In this document: one piece after another, positions 9,804 to 22,232 of the stretch | Layout of the letters: the number at the start of each line of letters is the position of its first letter | Numbering within the stretch: the stretch's first letter is position 1 | Assembly (NCBI GenBank): GCA_001465935.1 | Contig: LNKV01000025.1 | Coordinates: 391,609-455,608 of the forward strand | Direction of reading: 5' to 3' | DNA: 64,000 nt | Source of the DNA: Clarireedia homoeocarpa | Lineage: Eukaryota; Ascomycota; Leotiomycetes; Helotiales; Rutstroemiaceae | Notes under the pieces: generated by a model | What the model saw: the letters and a program-made list of their open reading frames with translations, nothing else | Databases searched by the model: none | What the model was told of the DNA's origin: nothing | Made by a program: the position numbers and the translations under genes

Positions 9804-12800
9804 ATGATGCCGCCTTCAAATCCATATTCTCGATTAGCACTTTGCCTATTACCGTTGAGAGTTCTAGCCGCAACTGACTTTTCGGTTTCTGCTGGATTGG
9901 CCACTTGGAATCAAACGGATTGGTCCTTGACCACCAATACTTTCATCCCGGGACAGTACCAATCTCGGCTGTCACTTGCAAATGGGTATGTTGAATAGTA
10001 TTGTCATGAAGGCATATACTGATTGTTCCTAGTTACGTCGGCGCATCTCTTGCAGCCGCAGGACCATTCTTTGAAAAAGATGTCAACCAGACGGATCCGA
10101 ACGGCATACCACCTTCCAATGGATGGCCGCTTTTTGACGATAGAGTCTCATTTTCTACGATTTCTGGCTTCTATGACGTGGAACCCGCGACTGTGCCACC
10201 CCAAGGAACAAATTACCCTTGGCTCAATCAGTATGGCTGGGAATCATTCATTAGTGGAATACCACACCCTACAGCTTTAATCTTCTCTTTCGGATCGGAT
10301 TTTCTGAATGCTAAAGTCAACAACACATCCATCACGGAATTCTCCTCCAAAATTTCCTTCAAAACTGGAGTGGCCGAATGGGCATATACCTGGTCGCCCG
10401 ACCAAGACACTGCATTTAACGTTACTTACACCGTATTCTTCAGTCGCCAGCGACCAAATGTGATAGCTGTTAAGGCAACAATTGTTCCGTCAGGAGATGT
10501 TGAGGGTCAAATCACCGATTTGTTAGACGGGCAGAGCGCATTGCGTTCTACTTTGTCCTCGAAAGGATTGGACGAAAATGCGACTACGATCTACTCATCT
10601 GTTCACCCCGATAATCTTCCAAATATTACTGCTTACATAGTTTCTGGTGTCAACTTCTCAAACTCATACACAGATTTATCGTCAAGATCAAACGCGAGCG
10701 GAGAATATATCAGTCCAACTAACTTGACGACTATTGGACAATCTTTCAACATTAGTTTGAAGGCTGGTGAAACTGCCACTTTCTACAAGTATGTCGGCGT
10801 GGCTTCAACTGATGAGTTTAAAGATGCTGAAAATGTTGCGCGGGATGCTCAATCTTCAGCACAACAGCTTGGGTGGGATGATCTTTTGGCTGAACATGTT
10901 GCTGCATGGGCTGAAATCCTGACTCCCGACTCGGTGGATGACTTCACGGATCCCAACACTGGAGAACTACCAGATGACCCAAATGTTCAAGCTTTGCACA
11001 TCACTTCTGTGGCAAACACATACTATCTTCTCCAAAACTTGCAGCCTGATGGCAGCGGGCTAAACGACAACAGTATCTCCGTTGGTGGACTCTATTCTGA
11101 TTCTTATGCCGGGCTAGTCTTTTGGGATGCCGATTACTGGATGGCCCCTGGTTTAAATCTAGCATTTCCTGGTTGGAGTAAGCAGATTAGCAACTTCAGA
11201 CTCAAGCAGCACAATCAAGCGTTAGCAAACGCCGCTTTTAATAACTACCCGAACGGAAGTGCCCTCTACTCTTGGACTACTGGTAGATATGGAAACTGTA
11301 CGGGTACGGGACCTTGTGTGGATTATGAGTATCATCTGAACTACGACATCGCGTTTAATCTGATCCAAGAATATAACATCACCAACAATGCAACATGGTT
11401 CAACAACGGACCTCGACAACTCATTGAAAGTATTGCGGTCATGACAGGACATCTTCTGACGTACAACTCTACCACGGACTCCTATTGGATCTACAATATG
11501 ACGGATCCAGATGAATACGCAAACAACAAGGGCAATGGTGCTTTTACTATAGCTTCTGCTGCTGCCTTACTGGAACTGGAAAATTCATTGAGGGCTGCAG
11601 AGGGACGCTCAGTCAATGACACTTGGCAGGAGCAACAGGAGAATATTGAGTTCCCGTCAGCTGCATCGAATATTACTCTCGAGTATCAAACCATGAATAA
11701 TAGTGTCGAAGTCAAACAAGCAGACGTAGTACTTTTGACATATCCACTGGACTTCACTCAAAATTATACGGAGGCGGACAGGCTGTTGGACTTGGATTAT
11801 GTGAGCATCCTCCGGAACTTGGTCTAAATATCTTACTAACTAAATATTAGTACGCCAACAAGCAATCACCTAATGGGCCGGCAATGACTTACTCTATTTT
11901 TGCCATCGATGCGAACGCGCTATCTCAGTCCGGATGTTCTGCATATACATATACATTGAATGGCTTCCTCCCGTATCTGAGAGCTCCATGGTATCAATTC
12001 TCTGAGCAAGCCGTCGACGACATTACAACAAACGGCGGTACCAATCCTGCTTTCCCATTCTTGACGGGACACGGCGGAGCTAATCAAGTCGTTCCTTTTG
12101 GCTACCTTGGAATTCGAACAGATCAGCCAAGCCTCTTCCTCAACCCTTCTCTGCCGCCTCAAATTTCCAATATCAAAGTCCGCACTTTCCATTATGCAGG
12201 CGCTACACTATCTGCCACGATGAATACCACTCACACCGTACTGACACGTCATTCATCCACTGGCCTCAACGATCGATATGCTAACACATCTCTTCCCTTC
12301 GTTGTTGGCGACCCAACATCTACCTCTTCAGACTCCACGAATTACTCGATCTTCGTAAACGAAACTGTTACCATTCCCAATCGTCTCTACTTCCAAAACC
12401 TCACTACAGCAAAAAACCTTCTTCAATGTCTCCCTGTTACTTCTGCCTCTTCCTACGCAGCAGGTCAATTCCCCGTCGCAGCCATTGACGGCGCCACCAG
12501 TACCCGCTGGCAGCCAAGCACCAACTCGACTGCCTCCCTCCTCGTAAACATGACGACAGTTGATCCCACACCTGTTTCAAGTATATTCTTCGACTGGGGT
12601 GCGCGTCCACCCAAGCAAGCAAGAGTCTATCTCGGTAATCAGACAACGGAAGATGGACAAGTTTATGGTAGCGAGTGGATGATTACGGTGGATGGAATTG
12701 AGCCAAGTCTGCCGTATAATACGACAGAAGCAAGTAGGTCGACCGACAGCGTCAAGCCGGTCGTGGGCAATACGACGACGTTGAAGGTAGAGGGCGGTGC

Positions 12801-12903
12801 TTGGAGTGGTGGTTATGTCAGGTTGGAGGTGGAGGGTTGTTGGGTAGAGGATGGAGTTGGAGCGACGGTTGGAGAGTTTGTTTTGATCGGTGGAAGCAGC
12901 TAG
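9804..12903 (+). CDS. Acid trehalase, glycoside hydrolase family 65 (secreted/vacuolar)
   Basis: Three exons (9804..9985, 10033..11800, 11851..12903) give 1,000 residues, close to the usual 1,050-1,080. The start MMPPSNPYSRLALCLL forms a signal peptide ending near residue 22; an upstream in-frame ATG at 9747 would bury it. The GH65 core includes FWDADYWMAPGLNLAFPGW, TGRYGNCTGTGPC and DYEYHLNYDIAFN. The Glu near residue 493 matches the general acid of the family. VKQADVVLLTYPLDF is the conserved KQADV loop. The C-terminal part (AAIDGATSTRWQPS, FDWGARPPKQARVYLG) resembles an F5/8-type C sugar-binding domain. Many N-x-S/T sites fit a glycosylated enzyme. It hydrolyses trehalose to two glucoses at the cell wall or vacuole. 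Both splice joins are clean (GTATGT..TAG; GTGAGC..TACTAAC..TAG). Confidence 0.93.
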
Positions 12904-13783
12904 GTCGAGACGACAAGGTGTAATGAATGTAATGACAAGGACAGAAAGGCGGGGTCAGGATACATCTATAATGAATTCAACTAGTATATTTATAACCATA
13001 CAACTACATGAAGTAGCATTAAAACGTGATTATCAAAGGTTCCGTATAGCTTCACATTATGTCCGGTCTTGTTATACACGTGTTGGCCTCAAAGGGTCTG
13101 AATTATTATAGCACTACACTCAGTCACAAATGCAGTGCATTAAATCGGGTTGTCCATTCTAAACTAAGTGGGCGGAAGAGCCAGACTATATAGACCAGCT
13201 CTTCCGTACTAATTACTCTACTAACGTATATATCTCTTGTCCTGTAGTACCTCTCCCGTAGTTCAGGGAACATACTGAACCCGACAACACGATTAATGAA
13301 TGGTCCTTCAAGCAATGTGTATCTCAAATTGAAAGTTCGAGGATTCATGGAAGATCCTGATACCTTATTGAGTCCTGCTTCTGATCGATATTCATTCGAG
13401 CTTCAATGTCAATCTACGAGGGGCATCAACCAGACATTTAAAGGAAAAGCCTATTATTAGCTTCGAGGTTCACGAGAAATTAGGCGCAGGATTCAATAGC
13501 AAATGCAAGTTGATCAGCTGATGAGCTGCAAGTGCAAGTACCGCAGCCACCCCCACGTACAGTATACTCCATCAGCCACAATGTACGTACAAACCACACG
13601 TTAACCATGCGACATACCTGCGAGTGCATTATTACTCACCTTGTGGGGATCGAAAGGGGATAAGTACGGAAGATGAAGTACTTTCATTCTTCTTCTCCAT
13701 GGTTGAGAAGTGACTCACAAATTGGATTCCTGCGGTAACAGCGAAATCTCTCTATAGAACTCTTCCTTCACCAATTGCACACC
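12904..13783. other. Spacer between trehalase and decarboxylase genes
   Basis: AT-rich with short frames only. I see no gene here; it should carry the trehalase terminator and decarboxylase promoter. Confidence 0.4.
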
Positions 13784-15397
13784 ATGTCCTTCTCCATCTC
13801 TTCCGCCTACTCACGACTGCAATCAGTCCTCTCCTCTACCCCTCAAGAAACCCTCCCAGCACCAGAAATCATCAAGAAAGCCACCGCATCACTCCCAACC
13901 TCGCTCCCCTCACACGGCCTCGGCGACGAAGCCACAGCCGAGCATCTCCTCTCAGACATCACGCCCGGTTTCAACGGGCCCAAGACAACTGGCAATTACT
14001 ATGGTTTTGTCGTAGGTGGGGTATTCCCCATTGCTGAAGTGGCTGATAATATCGTAACGGCGTTCGATCAGAATGTGCAAGTGCATTTACCCGAACAGAG
14101 TATCAGTACGGCGGTGGAAGATAGAGCATCGAGTATGCTTGTGGAGTTGTTGGGTTTGGGGGAAGGGTGGGAGGGGAGGACTTTCACGACGGGGGCTACG
14201 GGGGCGAATGTTTTGGGTTTGGCTTGTGGGAGGGAAGCGGTGCTTACGGAACGCTTGAGAAAGATGGGGGAGGAGAGAGGGGTGGGGGAGTTGGGTTTAT
14301 TGGGGGCGTGTTCGATGGCGGGGGTCAGGGTGGTTCAGATATTGACGGCGATGGGTCATAGCTCTTTGTATAAGGCTGCTAGTGTTGTTGGTATTGGTCG
14401 CGGTTCTGTGAAAGATATTGCGGTTGATTCTGTTGAACCTTGGAGAATTGATATCGAAAGATTGGAGCGCGAGCTAGCGAGGGAAAAAGATGGGGTAGTC
14501 AGTATCGTTGTGTTGAGCGCGGGAGAGGTAAATACTGGTAGGTTTGCTACCGACGGAAGACATGAGATGGAACAGATCAGGAAATTGTGTGATCAATATG
14601 GTGCTTGGTTACATGTTGATGGAGGTAAGCGTCTAAAGCTGAAGTATATATGATACAGCGCAGGTGATTAACATATGACAGCATTCGGGCTATTTGCACG
14701 AACTCTTCCCCAAACCCCTGAGTTCGCTGCCTTACACCGGTCATGCGAAGGTCTAGAGCTAGCCGACTCTATAACAGGCGATGGGCATAAGATGCTTAAC
14801 GTGGTAAGCTTCCTTTCCTCCATCAACAACCTGTCCCACCACCCCGCCTTCTAAAAACTAATCGCGACTTAGCCATATGACTGCGGATTCTTCCTAACAC
14901 GATCTCTCTCCACCCTAAACTCCGTATTCCAAAACCCAAACGCCGCCTATCTCTCCTCCGGCATCTCAAGCATCCCATCTCCCTTAAACCACGGTCTCGA
15001 GAACTCCCGGCGTTTCCGCGCACTTCCTGTCTACGCTGTCCTTCTCGCCTACGGCCGTGATGGCCTGAGCGACATGTTAGTCCGACAAGTTCGATTAGCA
15101 CGCAGTATTGCGCGGTTTTTGGATGCACATGAGGGATATGAGCGTGTTGCGAAAGGTAAGACAACTACAGAGGAGTCGATTGAGAGGACTCATATTGTGG
15201 TTATCTTTAAGGCGAAGAATTCTAAGATCAATAGGGAGTTGGTTGGGAGGATTAATGGGACTAGGAAAGTGTATGTTTCTGGGACGAAGTGGGACGGAGA
15301 ACCGGCTTGTAGGTTTGCGGTGAGTACGTGGAAGGTTGATGTGGAGAGGGATTTGGAGCTTATTAAGACCGTGTTGGAGGGGGCTATCAAGGAGTGA
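13784..15397 (+). CDS. PLP-dependent group II decarboxylase
   Basis: Three exons (13784..14624, 14682..14803, 14873..15397) encode 495 residues. I chose the ATG with CACC context at 13784 over one three codons upstream. Family landmarks are GNYYGFVVGGVFPIAEVAD, DQNVQVHLPEQS, FTTGATGANVLGLACGR, the cofactor-stacking TAMGHSSLYKAAS, VVLSAGEVNTG, WLHVDGAFG (aspartate pairing with the pyridine nitrogen) and GDGHKMLNVPYDCGF, where Lys317 should form the Schiff base. The fold is that of aromatic-amino-acid, glutamate and related decarboxylases. The substrate cannot be assigned by eye. Fungal homologues of this length are often annotated as tyrosine or aromatic decarboxylases. The middle of exon 1 is unusually G-rich (14150..14330). 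Confidence 0.88.
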
Positions 15398-16998
15398 TAT
15401 GCAGATGATCAAGGGGTTTGCGTGGTAAAGTCTGGGGGTGGAATGTATTTGAATAAGAATTTCTAGAACCTCGGTGCTACCTGTGCATTTCATACTCCTA
15501 CGCAAATCGTCGGCTATAGCTGCTGTATATAGATAGGTGTAAGCTGCTTCGGCTAGTATGAAACGGTTATGAGCATCTAGTGGGATATATGTTATTGCAG
15601 TAGTAGACCGCTTATATTCGCTACCCCTATCAAAATTGTTGATCTTACCATCACAACAACAAATACTTCGAACTAAATATTTAATCCACTGCATAAACAT
15701 AGAATAGTAATTCCTGTAAGTTATCTATTTGAAGTATATAATTTATATATGCTCAACTAACCAACTGCTAATATTTTATAATATCAGATATCTATATCAC
15801 ACAGCTGAGTATGGAGAATGGTATTGCAGTAAATTAAGACGCCAGAGCATGAGGTAAACATAGAACTGCAGTTCGAGGATGAATTCTTGAGAGATAGTAA
15901 CTTTAATATGGATAAAGTTAGTTTCATTTAACTAGCAGTGCTTAAAAAGACCGAAATAGAACATTAGAAGATCAAATCAGGTTGAGTGTGAAATTCTGGA
16001 TTGAATATCTAGGACTTGAACTGAAAAAATCTTCGAAGTGGCGGAGAAGACACACAGAGATGCCGTTGAAGATACACGTTGCAAATCATTCGTGGCATAT
16101 CTCATAAGTTCCGTAAACACCTCATCCTGATCAAACCTAGCTACTCTCCGCCCATCAGCGCTTTGAATTTAACCAGCTGTTTACCTTGGAAAACGAACCT
16201 ACTTCATCGATCCTGTTCAGCAGAAGCTTGAACACGGAAGTATTCTCCACAGCAGTCTTAATCGAAGTTGCGCCCTTGATTATGCATCATAGCCTCTTAC
16301 CGGGAGCTACACCTAGCGAGATTCATTCTCCTCTGCTAATCTGGCATGACCTGGTGTGCATCGTCGCGGATATGTTAATAGTTCGGGAGGGAAAGCATAG
16401 GCTCTTTAGAAAGCAATCATTATCTGCCAAGATCAAGGCATTGATATCAAAACGGGAGCTGAAATCCTAGCATCTGTACTATCCTCCTCCCCGAACAAAG
16501 GTTAAAATTTTATTTGGTAAGAGATTCATTCCGGCTCTTACTGTGCAGTAAATTCTCCGTCTGGAATTTTTGAATTCATGCGAAGATTTCCGGTGGCAGT
16601 AGTTGTGGATTTCGGTAGTGCTAATAAGGGGCCTGGCTAGTGGAGTGAAGTAGAGTGGAGCGCCCTCATATCCTCGGTACGAAGCGATTAATAATCGATC
16701 TCCTTGACACGGGCGAACAGTTTGTCCGCTCTATAATCTATTCATCCGAACGTGCTTCGAAGTGCTCGATAGTGGTCTCCGACACGAGGTGATTGAACAT
16801 GAAGATGATGATTTGGTGGAGTTGCTTTCGGTGTTTGCTTGAAAGTGAAAGTCCGGAAGCGTGGGCGACTTGTAATGAGGAGAGAGGTATATATGTGGAG
16901 AGTGGAATGCTGTGATGGATTGCCAGACAAAAAATAAACATCCATACTTATCCTTACAGTCTATCTCTCTATTTTCTTTGTCCTAGCATCACAACAAA
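15398..16998. other. Long AT-rich spacer with one unrecognised open frame
   Basis: A 94-codon plus-strand frame at 16186..16470 (contains EVFSTAVLIEVAPL and HSPLLIWHDLVCIV) has some protein-like character. The region upstream in the same frame is interrupted by stops. It could be a relic of a transcription-factor C-terminal domain, but I cannot support that. The rest is AT-rich, and its right end is the SDR promoter. Confidence 0.3.
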
Positions 16999-18032
16999 AT
17001 GTCCCAAGAGTTTGACGCAGACGCATATTCTAGGCCCAGCTGCCTAACAAAAACACTGCGTCGTAATCCCTACCCAGCGATCTCTCCTGAAGCGCCCGAG
17101 AACTCCCAAACTGGGAAGATCATTCTGATCACTGGTGGAGGGAGTGGAATCGGCGCAGTGAGTACTTCATCCTCTGGAAAAGAAGTGTGACTAACCAACA
17201 CTTCAAAGGCAATGGCAAAGGTCTGGGCCACTGCGAAGACATCTGGTATTGTGCTTGCTGGACGTCGAGTTCAGAACTTGGAGGACGTTGCCGCATCCTT
17301 GAAAACTATCAACAAAGATGTCGACGTCCTCACTGTCCAAGCTGATGTTGGAGACGACAAAAGCGTCGAAGCACTTATTTCCAAGACCACTGCTCACTTT
17401 GGCCGACTTCCAGATGTCGTTGTTAGCAATGCCGGCTACATAGAAACTCCGCTCCCAGTCGGGAAGCAAAAGCCCGAAGACTGGTTCAAAACTTTTGTAC
17501 GTGCCAAGGTTATCCACAGTGGAATATCCCCCCCCGACTAATGCTTTGATGTCCATAGGAAATCAACGTCAAAGGAACCTACTCACTTCTTCACCACTAC
17601 ATCAAAGCCCAAGATGATAACCCCAAGGGAACATTCATCGCCATGACCTCCGGTATAGCAGGTGTAACCATCCCCGGCTACTCGGGCTACTCCATCGCCA
17701 AACTTTCGCAGCAGCGCCTCGTCGAATGCGTACACGCCGAGTATCCAACTCTTCGAATCTTCTCCATGCATCCCGGTATCGTGGCAACTGACTTCACCGC
17801 TGGTGGGATGTTGGCGCCTTTTGCAAAGGACGCACCTGAGCTTGCGGGCATGCTCGTTGGGTACTTGGCTCAGCCGCGTGCGGATTACCTTAGAGGTGGG
17901 TATGTGTGCGCGAATTGGGATGTGGAGGAGATGGAGAGGAATCAGGTGCGTATCAAGAAGGAGAATATGGTGCAGACTTTGTGGTTGCCCAGATTGACTG
18001 TACCTGCGTATGGAGCCGCGCCATTGGAGTGA
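16999..18032 (+). CDS. Short-chain dehydrogenase/reductase (classical SDR)
   Basis: Three exons (16999..17157, 17209..17496, 17559..18032) encode 306 residues. TGGGSGIG at 45-52 is the glycine-rich cofactor loop. VVSNAG replaces the usual NNAG strand. MTSGIAG carries the catalytic Ser (about 180), and YSIAK gives Tyr193 and Lys197. HPGIVATDF is the conserved post-catalytic segment. LAGRR after the second strand suggests NADP(H) preference. There is a 40-residue N-terminal extension with no clear signal peptide. The C-terminus contains ANWDVEEME, common in fungal SDRs of secondary metabolism and detoxification. The substrate is unknown. Introns are 51 and 62 nt. Confidence 0.9.
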
Positions 18033-18415
18033 GGATGCGGGTTGTGATTTGCGCTAGGATTTTGAGAGATATGATGTACAAGTATATCGATAGGCAATGT
18101 CTTATATCGAAGATTTTCGTCTTGTTGGAGTGAGGTTGCGGGTTGTCTTTCGTGATGTACAAGTACATCTGTAAGACAATGTCTAAGACTGAAGATCGAC
18201 ACCTCGCAATTGTTTCACATCCCTTTTTTCATGACTCGTTAAATGTCTAATGTTGAATTCTACATCTGTACACCGATCTATTGGGCTTCTTCACGAATAA
18301 ATATATAAAGATTTATATTTCCAATTGTTTCGAATAAACAAGACTTTGCAATTTTCTTCCACATCAACTATCTAATTTTAATATTGTGCGCAACTTTTCC
18401 TAACTATAATCCATC
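18033..18415. other. Spacer between the SDR and the small secreted protein gene
   Basis: AT-rich, containing a short near-duplicate stretch: TTGGAGTGAGG followed by GCGGGTTGT occurs at about 18025..18046 and again at 18125..18146. No gene is visible. Confidence 0.35.
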
Positions 18416-19005
18416 ATGCATACCTCTACACTTCTGTTCTTTGGCGTCGCCAGCCTCCTCCAACCAGGTCTTGCCCGTCCCATCGACAGCACTACTGAAG
18501 TGAGTACTCCCATTCCATACCTCAAAATCACAAGACATCTATCGAACCAATCTGACCGACTCTTCTCATCCATTAGGCGTATGCCGATGTCGTAACCATC
18601 TCAGACCCCCTCTCATTAGACATCGGTGCCGATGTCAGCTTCACTGTTAGCGGTCGTGACTCCAACCCCGCGGATACAGACCTCAGCTCAACAGACATCG
18701 TGAACGCTTTCGCCTCCGTTGTTACCGTTCGTGACTCCAACACCGTGGATACACCCCTCGGTCTAATAGAGGTCGGAGACGTCGATGTCGGAGGCGTCGA
18801 TGTCGCTGCCAGAGGTTTCGACTCTTTGGGCACTTCTGGCGTTTCTATTAGCATCTCCGTCGACCCCATAATCGAGGATCGCGCCGGAAGCGGAGTTAAC
18901 CTCCTGGTCACCAGCAATGACATCGATATCGCTGCCAGAGGTCTCGCCGGTCTCGACGATTTCGCCGATTTCGCCGATTCTGTCACCTTCTCCGTCGCCG
19001 CCTGA
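18416..19005 (+). CDS. Small secreted protein, fungal-specific, apparently shortened by an in-frame TGA
   Basis: Two exons (18416..18499, 18577..19005) give 170 residues. MHTSTLLFFGVASLLQPGLA is a signal peptide, probably cut after Ala20. The mature protein is acidic and cysteine-free, with internal echoes: RDSNPADTD and RDSNTVDTP, then VDVAARG and IDIAARG. The frame stops at TGA (19003..19005) in the context SVAA-stop. It then stays open for 35 more codons, encoding an acidic stretch and the hydrophobic LLAAGILANILQN, until TAA at 19111..19113. Because AAR occurs twice before, the TGA sits where an Arg codon would be expected. This suggests a recent CGA-to-TGA change, readthrough, or a sequencing error. 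I recognise no family; an effector-like or wall protein is only a guess. Confidence 0.6.
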
Positions 19006-19113
19006 GACGAGGATAGCAAAGACGCCGACGAGGTCTTCAGTGAAACCAATTCAGAGTCAGGGTTAGGAGATCTCTTAGCCGCTGGAATTCTTGCCAACAT
19101 TCTTCAGAATTAA

Positions 19114-20166
19114 TAACGACCTCGAATAGACTCCAGAACCTCAAAGCCAGTGAGTGCAGCTCAAGAAAACAAAATCAACAAGGCTATTGAGGCAGCAACT
19201 ATATAATTTGATATGACGAACTATGTATGACGAACTATGTATGAATCTTATAAGCTCAGTGATTGGCTAGTCATAGTCATACTGAGGAACTTTGTGGTGG
19301 AAAGATGAAGGGAGCTAGGAGAGCCGGGAGGGAAGGAAGTAGTTGTCGTCGTCTTCGGAGGGGTTCTAGATACTATCTATCATGATGCCATGTACTGTTT
19401 AATCGACTCCATAGGGAGTTGTTAATCTCAATGTTAATCTTTATGAACTGCAATCGTCGAAATATTATAAATATATAAATATCACGTATATGTAACTAGA
19501 ACTTACTAACTTACTGATATAATATATCTATAAAGAATTGAGTTATATAAAATATTAATACCATATATGTACAATGATCGATCGACCCCTTTCCACAGAG
19601 TTGGGCTTTCCACCCACCTATCAGGAGGAGAAAGGAAGCTTGTAGGAGGACGAAGACTCAACACCTGTACGCGGTGTCCTCTACGAACCTCGAGGTGATT
19701 TATCCCTTGCCCAATTTGCGGACCCGAGATCATATTACCACTATCAATCAACTGCAATTCGCAGTAGCTTATAAATTCTCATAGCATAGCAAGAACGAAA
19801 CTATGTCCTATATATGTGCGATTGATTCTCTTTGGTGAAATCTAGCACTGCGAATCTTCATATACGAAGTGAATCAGCCCAACATTCTGAAACCCCAATC
19901 CCTCTGAAACTTTGCTTTCCAGAGTCAGCCTGATAGATAGATGTATGCAGGCAGCAAATAACAAACTTCCATGCTCAAGTAATATCGTCAAGCTCACCAC
20001 TGTCCCACATCTCTTTAAAGCGTGCAGCGCGCAACGTCCCACTATTTTCTGAAAATTCATCATACTCCAAACTCCACAGCACTGATCCATACCATGTTCC
20101 ATTTCGCATCCCACTCCAAACACACCAAACACACCTCATGCCATCTATCCCTCATTCCCAACCCAA
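19114..20166. other. AT-rich spacer
   Basis: No gene is recognised. Contains AT-only runs near 19470..19560, and its right end is the 3' flank of the leftward DUF2462-type gene. Confidence 0.35.
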
Positions 20167-20742
20167 TCAACCAAACTTCTTAGTCCCACCCTTCTTCAAC
20201 CCCGCATCCGCACCACCCTTCCCCTTCCCCTCTCCGACTTTTCTATTGCCTTTCTTTCCAACTCCCAGTAGTTCCAAATGTCCCGCTTTAGCACCGAGCA
20301 TCTTTTCCGTCTGGGCTGTTAGATTTCCTGCTAGTTTCTGGTGGCGCGGACAAGTTAGCCTGGATTTCCATGTGGTTTTGTATGCTCTTCCGGTTCTGCC
20401 CAAGACTTTCTCTTCGCCATATCTTCACCAGCTATCACTTCCGCCTTCTTTTTCACTCGATCCCAGCACCATTCCCCTCCCCCCAATTCCCCCCCTCTCA
20501 CTCATCACCTCCCCCTCCCCAAAACAGCAGCTCCCCCCAAACTATAAAAACAAAGTAAAGAAAGAAAAACAAAAAAACTCCCTCACCTTCCTAATCCCCT
20601 CCGCCTTCAACAGCCCCTGCTTCTTCGGTTTATAAACCCTCTGCCCCTTACCCAGCGTCCCCGTACCCGCTCCCTTGCCCTTCGAGCCCGCACCCGACTT
20701 CCCACTCCCGCCTTTCGACGCCTTGACTGCTCCTTGCGGCAT
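20167..20742 (-). CDS. Small basic DUF2462-type protein
   Basis: Two exons (20742..20587 and 20337..20167, minus strand) encode 108 residues. The protein starts MPQGAVKASKGGSGKSG and is Lys/Gly-rich. It contains GQRVYKPKKQGLLKAEGIRK, then after the intron KLAGNLTAQTEKMLGAKAGH. It ends KKGGTKKFG. This layout (basic Gly/Lys N-terminus, KPKK motif, T-x-x-TE-x-M-x-AKAGHLE block) is that of fungal DUF2462 proteins, which are small, basic and probably nucleolar or ribosome-associated. The intron is long for this locus (249 nt, pyrimidine/purine-biased), which makes the gene easy to miss. The start is fixed by MPQG; upstream in-frame codons are the microsatellite translated. Confidence 0.8.
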
Positions 20743-20759
20743 CTTTTCCCTTTCTCCCT

Positions 20760-20761
<2 letters not shown>

Positions 20762-20800
<39 letters not shown>

Positions 20801-20802
20801 GT
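20762..20802. repeat. (CTGT)n tetranucleotide microsatellite
   Basis: About ten tandem copies of CTGT lie just upstream of the DUF2462-type start codon, probably in its promoter or 5' UTR. Length variation here could affect expression. Confidence 0.9.
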
Positions 20803-22232
20803 ATACGTATCTATTATCTCCAGCCAGAGAATACGAGAGCGATCGAGGGGAGACGATAGATAAACCAAATCGAAAAGTAACTAGTGCGGGTGCTCGAAGA
20901 TTCGCGCGATTGAACTTGCGCGGTCGAGGAATTACGCAGGAGATGTGTGAGTGGAAGAAGAATCGTAGAGAAAACGAATCAATCAATCAATCAATCTGTC
21001 GTTATCAGCGCAACTCACTACAGCAAAGCTTCTTCTTTCTCCATAACTTTTTTAAATTTTGAAGTGGAGTCAGGAAGTTAAGAATTTTGTGGAGAATCGG
21101 CTTGAGCGGCCGCATGAACTAACCCCATATGTGTGTGGACTTGTGTAAGATTACACTTCCTCTTATTACTTGTACATATATATATAAATAAATATTTTCC
21201 CCATATATATTCATCTCAAACTTGATGCATATTACTCGTAGACAGCGTAGGGTAACAACTATAACTTCATAGTTTTCATTCATATATTAACGTTAATCCA
21301 AACCGAATAGATTTCTACTCAACGAATTCCAACTCACTCCACTCAAAAAACCCTGCATACACACTCTGCAATATCCTCCTCCTCTTCCATATCTTCCTCC
21401 TCTTCCATATCCTCCTCCTCTTCCATATCCTCCTCCTCTTCCATATCCTCCTTATACGCAGCACATCACACCACATCTCCATACTCCGCTCTACCTCGCG
21501 ATAGAGTTGAACCATCCTAAAACATCATTTCCACACACCGGTAGATAGAGATCCTAAAGTACTCGTACACAGTATTTCTAGGATTCCATCACTATCTCCA
21601 TCTCCGTATATTATCAGATCAGATCAGATCAGCTCAGCTCAGCGCACTTAAAAAAGAATCCAGCAATATCAAGCAGCAGATAGGTAGACCAAAACGGAAC
21701 CGGAGCCATAATCCAGATCAAGTAGAAAATTCGTTAAGAATTGTATCATATATCGTCATAGAGTCAAGTATCCAGAAGCCGTTTAATCTTAAGAAAACGA
21801 ACGAACGTATCCCGATCCTATCACATCCTCCTCATCATCACATCAATAGAGAAAAAGTATGAGAGAACTTAAAATAATGGGAATGACAAACAAGCCCGCT
21901 CGATGTGCATTTTCCAGGTAAAAAGTGAAAAGTAAAAAGTAATAGGATAATATACGCAGACACGTCCACGTTACAGAAATGCAAAAGCCGGTACCCCAAC
22001 ATTATTATCTTCCACCTCATAATACATAATAACAGCCGTAAAATCCCATTCCATATTCGTTCAATTCGTCCCAAAGAAAAAGGAAATCGTAACCAAAGTT
22101 CCCGTTTCTATAATAAATGATTCGTTGCAAGTCGTCCAAGTCGTTCGTTATTTTTTCCACCGGGTATATTTTTTTTCATTAGCATGCCTTTTCTCTTCGT
22201 TCTAATATCGTACTGCCTGTCAAAGGAGACCC
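20803..22232. other. Spacer between two leftward genes
   Basis: Contains the 18-bp repeat described separately and runs of ATCAG/CTCAG near 21618..21645. It includes the 3' flank of the large orphan gene. No reading frame is convincing. Confidence 0.35.
21373..21444. repeat. 18-bp minisatellite, four copies
   Basis: Four tandem copies of an 18-mer (ATCCTCCTCCTCTTCCAT, one with a single change). The opposite strand reads as repeated Lys/Arg-rich codons, but I do not regard that frame as a gene. Confidence 0.85.

Noticed and set aside
16186..16470. 94-codon frame as a transcription-factor C-terminus
   Set aside because: Similarity is only impressionistic and upstream frames are interrupted; left as an unrecognised frame in the spacer entry.
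18573..19100. 175-codon minus-strand frame opposite the small secreted protein
   Set aside because: The plus strand has a start, signal peptide and intron; the antisense frame is a codon-bias mirror.
20138..20635. 165-codon plus-strand frame
   Set aside because: Pro/Ser/Phe-rich product of a pyrimidine-rich stretch that is the exon 2 and intron antisense of the DUF2462-type gene.
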